A stretch of DNA of 5,306 nt from a bacterium (lineage in GTDB: Bacteria; Muiribacteriota; Ozemobacteria; Ozemobacterales; Ozemobacteraceae): NCBI GenBank assembly GCA_016192885.1, contig JACPTH010000156.1, positions 1 to 5,306 on the forward strand, written 5' to 3'. Made by a program: the position numbers and the translations under genes. Shown one piece after another: positions 1-5,298 of this stretch (within the stretch, counting starts at the first letter, position 1; each line of letters opens with the position of its first letter). The notes below the pieces were generated by a model. It had not been told where the DNA came from. It worked only from the letters and a program-made list of their open reading frames with translations, and made no database searches.

Positions 1-174
1 ATTTATCTTTACAAGCATGTTGGAGATAAAGTAAAGAACGGCGATACCCTCGCCGAAGTCCACGTTGATCCTACTAGAAATAATATTAAAGCCTTGGAAC
101 AGCTGCTCGACACATTCCACTTCGAAAAGAACCCAATTGAACCCAAGCCGATAATTTTTGAAATTGTTACGTGA
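1..174 (+). CDS. deoA: Thymidine / pyrimidine-nucleoside phosphorylase, C-terminal end (5' truncated by window)
   Basis: The reading frame is open from base 1 and gives 57 residues before TGA at 172-174. The visible part matches the C-terminal barrel-sandwich domain (PYNP_C) of the thymidine/pyrimidine-nucleoside phosphorylase family: a segment reading LYKHVGDKVKNGDTLAEVH corresponds to the family's 'K-VGD-VK-G-LA-IH' turn, and the end (KPIIFEIVT) resembles the family's usual '-PLIYEVI' tail. Family members phosphorolyse thymidine, and in some cases uridine or deoxyuridine, to the base plus (deoxy)ribose-1-phosphate in the cytoplasm. The catalytic alpha/beta domain lies outside the window, so deoA (thymidine-specific) cannot be separated from pdp (broad pyrimidine), and the symbol is the more likely of the two. 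Its stop overlaps the start of the dGTPase gene (GTGA at 171-174), which places both genes in one transcript. Confidence 0.8.
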   Translation: MYLYKHVGDKVKNGDTLAEVHVDPTRNNIKALEQLLDTFHFEKNPIEPKPIIFEIVT

Positions 175-1262
175 AAAAAGCTTATTCCCTGCTCGGAGTT
201 AATGACAGTAGCTTCCGTCAAATGATGGAAAATCTCGAGGCTTCTAATCTTTCTTCGCGTGCCTGTCTTGCGAGAAATAGCCGTGGAAGAACCCGACCCG
301 AGGAACAATGTTTTATTCGAACCTGTTTTCAAAGAGACAGCGATCGAATATTGCATAGCGAAAGTTTTAGACGCTTAAAGCATAAAACCCAGGTCTTCTT
401 GTCCCCAACAAACGATCACTTTCGTACCCGAATGACCCACACCCTTGAAGTGGTTGGAATTTCCAGATGTATCGCCAGGTCGTTGAGATTGAACGAAAAT
501 TTGGCGGAAGCTATCGCATTGGGACATGATTTGGGACATACTCCCTTTGGGCATGCCGGCGAACAGGTGCTTTCCGAATTCAGCGAAAACGGTTTCCATC
601 ATTCGATGCACGGAGTACGAGTAGTTACCGCCTTGGAAAAGAACGGCGAAGGATTAAATCTTTCTTTTGAGGTAATCGATGGGATAGCAAAACATAGCAA
701 GGGTCGGAAAGGGGCGATTTTGGTGTCTGAAGATGATCCTCCGGTTACCCAGGAAGGTCAAATCGTCAGGATTTCCGATCTTGTCGCATATATTAACCAT
801 GACATAGATGATGCCATGCGCGCAGGTTTAATTCACCTTAAAGATCTTCCAAAAAGCGCCGTTAAACTCCTGGGAGATCGCCAATCCCAAAGAATTCACG
901 GAATGGTCAAAGATGTCATCTCAAATAGCGTTGATTCAGAGAATATTTCAATGAGCCCAGAGGTATTGGAAGAAACTGAGAATTTGCGTTCTTTTCTTTA
1001 TGGAAAGGTCTATCCAAGACCTGAAATCGAAGAAGAAGTCGAAAAATCAAAAAAGCTCCTTAGGCAGATGGGACAATGGTTCTTAGATAATCCTGAAGAT
1101 TTGTACAAAAGAATAAAGAGACCTATTCCGCCGAACCAAAGTTTTCGCCAAACTTTGGTGGATTACTTGGCAAGTATGACGGATGATTTTGCGATGAGAG
1201 TTTTTCAGGAGCTTTTTATTCCACATTATTCATTGGATGCGACTTTAGTAAAGGCCTCTTGA
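171..1262 (+). CDS. dgt: dGTPase-like deoxynucleoside triphosphate triphosphohydrolase (HD domain)
   Basis: This 363-residue protein belongs to the dGTPase/dNTPase HD superfamily, which hydrolyses dNTPs to deoxynucleoside plus tripolyphosphate in the cytoplasm. Visible motifs, in order: SRGR (37-40), RTCFQRDSDRI (50-60), RRLKHKTQVF (67-76), RTRMTHTLEV with metal ligand H90, the HD pair H119-D120 in GHDLGHTPFGHAGE, H128 and E131 at the positions of E. coli Dgt H126 and E129, HSKG (175-178), and SDLVAYINHDIDDA with the last metal ligand D203. The length fits the short 'dGTPase-like' subgroup rather than the longer enterobacterial Dgt, so the preferred dNTP is unknown. The family's usual F-x-HN-x-QS-x-R segment reads FHHSMHGVR (142-150). 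The GTG start at 171 overlaps the upstream stop and no SD is visible, which suggests translational coupling. In-frame ATGs at 222 and 225 are alternative starts that would still keep every conserved motif. The chemoreceptor follows after 4 bp. Confidence 0.93.
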   Translation: MKKAYSLLGVNDSSFRQMMENLEASNLSSRACLARNSRGRTRPEEQCFIRTCFQRDSDRILHSESFRRLKHKTQVFLSPTNDHFRTRMTHTLEVVGISRCIARSLRLNENLAEAIALGHDLGHTPFGHAGEQVLSEFSENGFHHSMHGVRVVTALEKNGEGLNLSFEVIDGIAKHSKGRKGAILVSEDDPPVTQEGQIVRISDLVAYINHDIDDAMRAGLIHLKDLPKSAVKLLGDRQSQRIHGMVKDVISNSVDSENISMSPEVLEETENLRSFLYGKVYPRPEIEEEVEKSKKLLRQMGQWFLDNPEDLYKRIKRPIPPNQSFRQTLVDYLASMTDDFAMRVFQELFIPHYSLDATLVKAS

Positions 1263-1266
1263 GCGA

Positions 1267-2985
1267 ATGGGTCTGATAACGATCGGCCGGAAGATCATGA
1301 TCGGGTTTATTTTTCTTTTGGTCACAGGGATTGGAATGATGTTGTTCGCGAATCTTAATCTGACAAAGCTGAACAATGTCATGGAATTTCTCCAATATGT
1401 GGAGATTCCTATTAGAGAAAAAGCAAGTGAATGGACCTCTCACTCCAAATTTGCGGTTATTACTTTTATGCAGATTTACTTACAAGGAAAAAATCCTGAA
1501 CTTGAAAAATCCTACCAGACTAGTCGCGAGAATGCTCGCCTAGCCCTTGAATCCGCCACAAGTTTAATAAGCAGGAATTTGGTGAAAAACGTTAATCTTG
1601 ATAGGCCGTTTGATGTTTCAATAATGGAATTCGGGAGAACCAGCATGGAGGAACTGTTTTCCCAAACCGATTCCTTATTAGATGCCTCAGGTTCCCCAAA
1701 TTTATCAAAGTTTTCCGAAGTTTCCGAGTTGATTCGAGCAAAGTTGGATAAAGTTGATGGTACGGCTAAAAACGTGGGGGAGTTTTTTGATACACCTCGC
1801 ATTAAACGCGAGTTGAAAAACATGGTTAACAGTATTAGTTGGGCGATGAAGCTAATGCCGATAGTTGTGATTTTGTTTGGGTTCGGTTTTACTTGGTTCA
1901 TTTCCACGGGTATTTCAGTTCCATTCGAAACAATTATTCATTCCATGGGGAAAGCCGAGCAGGGGAAATTGGAAACCCGCCTTCAGATAAATACTCGCGA
2001 CGAATTTCAAACGTTAGCTGAGACCTTTAACCATATGCTTACCGGGATATGCCAAATGATTTCAAACGTAATTGGCACTAGCAATGATGTCGCTTCAAGC
2101 TCTCAAGAGCTTAGTTCGGCTTCGGTTGAATCAGCGTCTACTCTTTTAGATATTTCAAAAAACGTAAACGAGATCAACTCCTCAGCATCTGAAATTGCAA
2201 ATAACCTTGAGAAAACTTCTCTTTCAATCGACCAGTTTTCTTCTTCCGCTCATCAAGTTGCTTCGCTGGCCGAAACCGCCGTCGAAGCTTCAAACAACAC
2301 TACAAACGCGGCGTTGTCCGGAGGACTAACCGTAAAAAAAGCCGTTGATATGATCGCCAAAATTAAAGAATCCGTTGATATGGCGACATCGGTTATTTTC
2401 GATCTTAACTCCGCTTCCAAACAGATCGGAGAAATTGTAAACACGATTACCACAATTTCTAGTCAAACCAACCTGCTTGCTCTTAATGCCGCCATTGAAG
2501 CCGCAAGAGCGGGTGAACAGGGGAAGGGGTTTACGGTAGTGGCCGATGAAGTTCGCAAATTAGCTGAAGAATCCGCGGAAGCTGCCGAAGCCATAGGGAC
2601 CAGAATTGAGAACATTTTATTGAAGACCCAAAACGCGGTTGATTCAATGCAATTGGGGCGCAACCGGGTAGATGAGGGAATTAGGGTCACCCGCGAAGTA
2701 AGTTCTAGCCTGGATATTATCCTTGACAATATCAACGATACGAACCAAAAAATTAAAGAAATTAGTAAGATTTCCGCCGAACAGTCAAGGAGTTCGGAAA
2801 TCATGTCTCGAATGATCGAGGATATTACCAAGCTTACGAAAATTACTTCCGAACGGACAAGCGTTGTTGCATCCTCGGTCGAGCAACAAACCGCCACGGT
2901 TTCTCAAATTTCCGGTTCCGCGGAAGATTTAGCCAGACTTGCCGACGAGCTTCACAGTCTTGTTTCGCGATTTACCATACACTGA
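1267..2985 (+). CDS. Methyl-accepting chemotaxis protein (transmembrane chemoreceptor with HAMP domain)
   Basis: This is a 572-residue chemoreceptor of classic layout. A short basic N-terminus precedes TM1 (about 11-30). The periplasmic sensor region (about 31-193) is mostly helical in character and of a size that fits a four-helix-bundle domain; its ligand cannot be read from sequence. TM2 is about 195-213 and HAMP about 212-266, with the conserved P219 and the DE/FN pattern at 245-257. The signalling hairpin runs from about 270 to 572. Its tip is the highly conserved block around EAARAGEQGKGFTVVADEVRK (411-431), which contacts CheW and CheA. Two stretches match the consensus for CheR/CheB methylation: around Q280-E281 and around E539-Q540. 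There is no C-terminal NWETF-type pentapeptide to tether CheR/CheB. The start is 4 bp after the dGTPase stop with only a weak GAG as SD; M11 (1297) is a less likely alternative because it would remove the basic flank of TM1. Identity is very secure, the stimulus unknown. Confidence 0.96.
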   Translation: MGLITIGRKIMIGFIFLLVTGIGMMLFANLNLTKLNNVMEFLQYVEIPIREKASEWTSHSKFAVITFMQIYLQGKNPELEKSYQTSRENARLALESATSLISRNLVKNVNLDRPFDVSIMEFGRTSMEELFSQTDSLLDASGSPNLSKFSEVSELIRAKLDKVDGTAKNVGEFFDTPRIKRELKNMVNSISWAMKLMPIVVILFGFGFTWFISTGISVPFETIIHSMGKAEQGKLETRLQINTRDEFQTLAETFNHMLTGICQMISNVIGTSNDVASSSQELSSASVESASTLLDISKNVNEINSSASEIANNLEKTSLSIDQFSSSAHQVASLAETAVEASNNTTNAALSGGLTVKKAVDMIAKIKESVDMATSVIFDLNSASKQIGEIVNTITTISSQTNLLALNAAIEAARAGEQGKGFTVVADEVRKLAEESAEAAEAIGTRIENILLKTQNAVDSMQLGRNRVDEGIRVTREVSSSLDIILDNINDTNQKIKEISKISAEQSRSSEIMSRMIEDITKLTKITSERTSVVASSVEQQTATVSQISGSAEDLARLADELHSLVSRFTIH

Positions 2986-2995
2986 TGAATTGAAG

Positions 2996-3030
2996 TTAGG
3001 AGTTAGAAGTTAGGATTTAGGAGTTAGCGG
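2996..3030 (+). repeat. Five tandem copies of a 7-bp repeat (TTAGRRN) between chemoreceptor and PHP gene
   Basis: Five directly adjacent heptamers start with TTAG. The first and fourth are TTAGGAG, the second TTAGAAG, the third TTAGGAT and the last TTAGCGG. A decayed further copy (ATTGAAG) precedes them at 2989-2995. The array fills most of the 58-bp gap. Several units contain an SD-like AGGAG, but the last of these lies about 20 bases before the PHP start at 3044, too far for normal spacing. A related degenerate array lies at 5113-5143. Confidence 0.85.
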
Positions 3031-3043
3031 CTTTTAAACAAAA

Positions 3044-3910
3044 ATGAGTTTTCCAAGAATATTCGCTGATTTGCATACTCACACCAACGCTTCCGACGGA
3101 ACTCTTTCTCCCGAAGAGCTTGTTAAATCAGCTTGTAATGCCGGTTTGTCGGCAGTAGCCATTACCGACCACGACACATTGAACGGGATCCCCCCGGCGT
3201 TGAAGGTAGCAAGTTCATTCGAGATTCAAGTGGTTCCCGGCATCGAACTTTCATGTGGTTGGTCCGAAAACGAAGGTTCCGTCCATGTTCTAGGCTTATT
3301 TCTCGATCATGAGTCAAGCCAACTAAATTCAATTCTCATAGAGCGAAAAGAAAAAAGACGCGTTCGAGCATTCAAGATTTTAGACCTTTTAGAGTCACTT
3401 GGAATCGATGTTTATCCGTTACGAAACGCGTTTTCCATGGAAAAGGAAAAAGCGCTTGGGAGACCTCATATTGCGCGTTATCTGGTTGAAATTAACAAGA
3501 CGCCGGATTTTCAAAGCGCCTTCGAACGATATCTGGTCCGTGGCGCTCCGGCGTATGTCCCAAAGCCGAACCTAATGCCGATGGAAGCAATTGAGGTGAT
3601 TAAAAACTCGGGTGGGTTGGCTATTGTCGCGCACCCAGGGCTTTTTAAAGATTGGAAACTTGTTTGGGAGAAAATTGGGAATTTCCCCTGGGACGGGTTA
3701 GAGGTTTATTACTCGGAACATAACCCGAATCAAATTTCTTTCTTTAAAACACTCGTCAGGGAGCGGAATTGGTTGTTCACAGGCGGAAGTGACTTTCACG
3801 GAAATGAAAACGACAAGTCAAAAACGCTTGGAGAGCAGGGAATCGAAAAGAACCAATTCGATTTCCTACTTAGAAAAGCTTTGCAGCGAAAAGCGGAATC
3901 TAAATTTTAA
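3044..3910 (+). CDS. PHP-domain metal-dependent phosphoesterase, YciV/TrpH (RNase AM) family
   Basis: This 288-residue protein matches the YciV/TrpH branch of PHP phosphoesterases over its full length. The metal-binding set appears intact: DLHTHT (H11, H13), D18 in NASDGT, ITDHDT (D42, H43), PGIELS (E68), H81 in VHVLGL, RPH (H142), AHPG (H197) and GSDFHG (D250, H252). Studied relatives are E. coli YciV, a 5'-3' exoribonuclease that trims rRNA 5' ends (RNase AM), and a Chromobacterium enzyme that removes the 3'-phosphate from 3',5'-bisphosphonucleotides. Either activity is possible here, so no symbol is assigned. The helical insert at about 90-175, with the YVPKPNLMPMEAIEVIKNSGG region after it, is typical of this branch and unlike the PHP domain of DNA polymerases or histidinol phosphatase. 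No signal peptide or membrane segment is seen, so it is cytoplasmic. ATG 3044 is the first possible start, because an in-frame TAA lies at 3035-3037; there is no well-spaced SD. The glycosyltransferase follows closely. Confidence 0.9.
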   Translation: MSFPRIFADLHTHTNASDGTLSPEELVKSACNAGLSAVAITDHDTLNGIPPALKVASSFEIQVVPGIELSCGWSENEGSVHVLGLFLDHESSQLNSILIERKEKRRVRAFKILDLLESLGIDVYPLRNAFSMEKEKALGRPHIARYLVEINKTPDFQSAFERYLVRGAPAYVPKPNLMPMEAIEVIKNSGGLAIVAHPGLFKDWKLVWEKIGNFPWDGLEVYYSEHNPNQISFFKTLVRERNWLFTGGSDFHGNENDKSKTLGEQGIEKNQFDFLLRKALQRKAESKF

Positions 3911-3919
3911 ACCTATTTG

Positions 3920-5044
3920 ATGAAGAATAAATCTTCCAACCAAGATTTTTTGTTTTGCCTTGAGGGTAATGCTTTTACCCCAACATCCAGCGGTCGTTTC
4001 CTTCGGGAGCTTGGGATCGCGTTAGAGAAGATAAAATGTCCCTTTTTTTTTATGGAACAAAAGGGCTACTTGTTCAAAAAAATACTTGATTCACAAACAC
4101 AGTTCAAAAGTTCGACTGAATGCGAAAAATTACCCCAAATAAGAATCCTTTCAACCCCTCTTTTTTCACTGCCTAAAACAAAAAATACAACTCTTCCTTG
4201 GTTAATCACAAGTTTCGACCCTATTTCCCCGATAAAATCCGAAATCCAAAATATCCCAAAAATGAAACCGGTTTTCGTTTCATCTACAACCCATAGAAAG
4301 AGATTGATTGAGTTCCTTGTTCCCGAGGGCAATATTCATCTCTTGCCGAGGAGAGTTAACCAAAGTTTCTTTCCAGGGAAGCCTGCGCATTCAGAATTTC
4401 TTCCGGGTTCTAAATCATTTTCTTTTTTGACCGTTACAAGTCCCTTGCGTAGAAAGGGACTTGATCTAATTTTACGGGCATACCTCGAAGAATTCAGCGC
4501 GAAGGAGCCTGTTAGGCTTGTGATAAAATTGACCCACCTTCCAAAGAAAAAAAAGCAATTTTCTTACGAAATTTCCGACCTTGGGAATAGATTGGGAGCG
4601 TTAAACAATTTGTTCCCTCCGGTAGTCATTATCTCTGACACCGTTGAGGATTCCAAAATGGGAGGTCTGTTTTCGTCCTGTCAGGTATTTGTAAACGCAA
4701 ACCGGTCCTTTCATACCGGCCTGACGGTTTTGGAAGCCTTGGCCTCGGGCATTCCGGTTATAGCTCCCTCGAAAATGTTTGAAATATTTGGGTTTAATGA
4801 GGAAATTGGATACATAGTTCAAACCAGAAAAGCGCCCGCCACCCCTGGGTTTTTATATTCCGGTTCCCCGGCAACTTACGTTGAAGAATCTGATATTGCG
4901 TCCCTTAGAAAGCGCATGCGGGAAGCCTTTGCTAAACCCGAAGAAACCAAAAGGAAAGGCTTCTTGGCGAGTCAATTTTCTTCTCGATCGCAAAATTGGG
5001 ATGAATTCGCAAACAAAATAATTGAACTTGCAAAAAACAGGTAA
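3920..5044 (+). CDS. GT-B fold glycosyltransferase (Glycos_transf_1 / GT4-like)
   Basis: The protein has 374 residues from ATG 3920. A TTG directly before it (3917) would add one residue, and residue numbers below count from that TTG. The C-terminal half is recognisable as a Glycos_transf_1 domain: LTVTSPLRRKGLDLILRAY (171-189) fits the 'R--KG-D-L--A' donor-site strand, the segment at 255-263 fits 'DVFVNPS', and GLTVLEALASGIPVIAP (268-284) is the conserved nucleotide-sugar binding block with E273. The N-terminal half (about 1-165) is poorly conserved, with a possible acceptor-domain end at HLLPRRVNQSFFPG (141-154). The first Glu of the usual EX7E motif is missing (F265). No signal peptide or membrane helix is visible, so it is probably cytoplasmic or membrane-associated, adding a sugar to a cell-surface polysaccharide, LPS or glycolipid; donor and acceptor are unknown. 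It starts 9 bp after the PHP stop with no SD, suggesting co-transcription. It contains T9, A8 and A7 homopolymer runs. Confidence 0.8.
   Translation: MKNKSSNQDFLFCLEGNAFTPTSSGRFLRELGIALEKIKCPFFFMEQKGYLFKKILDSQTQFKSSTECEKLPQIRILSTPLFSLPKTKNTTLPWLITSFDPISPIKSEIQNIPKMKPVFVSSTTHRKRLIEFLVPEGNIHLLPRRVNQSFFPGKPAHSEFLPGSKSFSFLTVTSPLRRKGLDLILRAYLEEFSAKEPVRLVIKLTHLPKKKKQFSYEISDLGNRLGALNNLFPPVVIISDTVEDSKMGGLFSSCQVFVNANRSFHTGLTVLEALASGIPVIAPSKMFEIFGFNEEIGYIVQTRKAPATPGFLYSGSPATYVEESDIASLRKRMREAFAKPEETKRKGFLASQFSSRSQNWDEFANKIIELAKNR
4043..4051 (+). repeat. T9 homopolymer tract inside the glycosyltransferase gene
   Basis: Nine consecutive T residues encode three Phe codons (CPFFFM, residues 41-46) early in the glycosyltransferase. 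An A8 run (4547-4554, in the Lys-rich PKKKKQ) and an A7 run (4076-4082) lie further on in the same gene. As sequenced the frame is intact. Gain or loss of one base in the T9 tract would truncate the protein near its N-terminus. Confidence 0.75.
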
Positions 5045-5080
5045 TTGTTCAGTCAGCAGCAATCAGCTTAAACCACGGAG

Positions 5081-5164
5081 TGAGGCGCACTGGTGAATAT
5101 TATTGAAAGAGCTTAGGAATCAGCGGATAGGAATTAGTGCTAGTCCGCTCCGCGGGTCGCCTCA
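5081..5164 (+). other. GC-rich zone with nested inverted repeats (possible structured RNA or terminator region)
   Basis: TGAGGCG (5081-5087) is complementary to CGCCTCA (5158-5164). With C5088 bulged, AC (5089-5090) can also pair with GT (5156-5157). Inside this lies a second hairpin: AGCGGA (5122-5127) pairs with TCCGCT (5144-5149), continued by TAG (5128-5130) with CTA (5140-5142), with G5143 bulged and a 9-base loop. A competing small hairpin is CCGC-TCC-GCGG (5145-5155). AAATTTTTT follows shortly after (5168-5176). Arms this short can arise by chance in 250 bp; the compatible nesting and the local rise in G+C are what make the zone notable. Confidence 0.35.
5113..5143 (+). repeat. Degenerate heptamer repeat related to the array at 2996-3030
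   Basis: Read in steps of seven the segment gives TTAGGAA, TCAGCGG, ATAGGAA and TTAGTGC, followed by TAG. Its first 14 bases (5113-5126) match 3017-3030 of the earlier array at 12 of 14 positions, including the AGCGG end. Part of it forms the left arm and loop of the hairpin at 5122-5149. Confidence 0.5.
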
Positions 5165-5228
5165 GGCAAATTTTTTATTCGTGCGAAGCATTTTTTCACT
5201 TTTTCCTATTAGGGTTTCAGCCAAAAAT

Positions 5229-5242
5229 GTGTAATCTTACAC
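5229..5242. promoter_or_regulatory. Perfect palindrome GTGTAA-TC-TTACAC, likely operator for the downstream gene
   Basis: Two 6-base arms are perfectly complementary across a 2-base centre. The centre lies about 63 bases before the ATG at 5299, a usual place for a dimeric regulator's site. The arms are too close together for an RNA hairpin with a normal loop, so a protein-binding DNA site is more likely. If the weak -10 candidate TATCGT (5262-5267) is used, the palindrome would cover the -35 region. The regulator is not identifiable from this sequence. Confidence 0.5.
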
Positions 5243-5285
5243 GCAATAGCCCCTTTTTCTTTATCGTAAACTCATCTCATCTAAA

Positions 5286-5291
5286 AAGGAG
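5286..5291 (+). promoter_or_regulatory. Shine-Dalgarno AAGGAG of the final gene
   Basis: AAGGAG ends 7 bases before the ATG at 5299, which is ideal spacing. It is the only strong SD in the window; the four starts upstream have weak or no SD. This supports 5299 as a true start and suggests that the last gene is translated efficiently and independently. Confidence 0.85.
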
Positions 5292-5298
5292 AATTTAA

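Larger units (their letters stand above)
5045..5298. other. Intergenic region of 254 bp without a convincing gene
   Basis: No protein gene of credible length, tRNA or rRNA is seen. In order, the stretch holds a GC-rich zone with self-complementary segments (5081-5167), which includes a degenerate heptamer repeat (5113-5143). T-rich DNA follows (5171-5176, 5191-5196), then a perfect palindrome (5229-5242) and the SD of the next gene (5286-5291). No good terminator hairpin directly followed by a T-run was found after the glycosyltransferase, although T6 at 5171-5176 follows the GC-rich folds by a few bases. No promoter with good -35 and -10 matches was found; TATCGT at 5262-5267 is a weak -10 candidate. 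Confidence 0.7.

Noticed and set aside
1512..1907. Reverse-strand ORF of 131 codons opposite the chemoreceptor sensor region
   Set aside because: Same reasons: fully overlapped by a secure gene, composition typical of an antisense shadow, no family resemblance.
2463..2897. Reverse-strand ORF of 144 codons opposite the chemoreceptor signalling domain
   Set aside because: It lies wholly inside a confidently identified gene, has no recognisable domain or SD, and its open frame is explained by the biased codon use of the helical repeat on the + strand.
2996..3030. CRISPR-like array
   Set aside because: Units are 7 bp and directly adjacent, with no spacers and no cas genes nearby.
171..3910. Anti-phage or signalling defence cassette built from the dGTPase, receptor and PHP protein
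   Set aside because: The receptor is an ordinary chemotaxis protein, the PHP protein fits a housekeeping RNA/nucleotide family, and there are no mobile-element traces or typical defence partners. dGTPase alone is not sufficient evidence.
3917..3919. TTG as the start of the glycosyltransferase
   Set aside because: An ATG follows immediately at 3920, and no SD favours TTG; the difference is only one residue.
4066..4332. Reverse-strand ORF of 88 codons within the glycosyltransferase
   Set aside because: It overlaps the poorly conserved N-terminal half, but the + frame is continuous into the conserved GT domain and the reverse frame has no motif or start signal.
5101..5133. Promoter with TTGAAA (5103-5108) as -35
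   Set aside because: The -35 match is good, but no acceptable -10 lies 16-18 bases downstream.
5178..5196. Intrinsic terminator made of the TGC-GAA-GCA stem followed by T6
   Set aside because: The stem is only three pairs (four with a wobble), too weak for a normal intrinsic terminator. The overlapping palindrome TTCG-TG-CGAA has a two-base loop.
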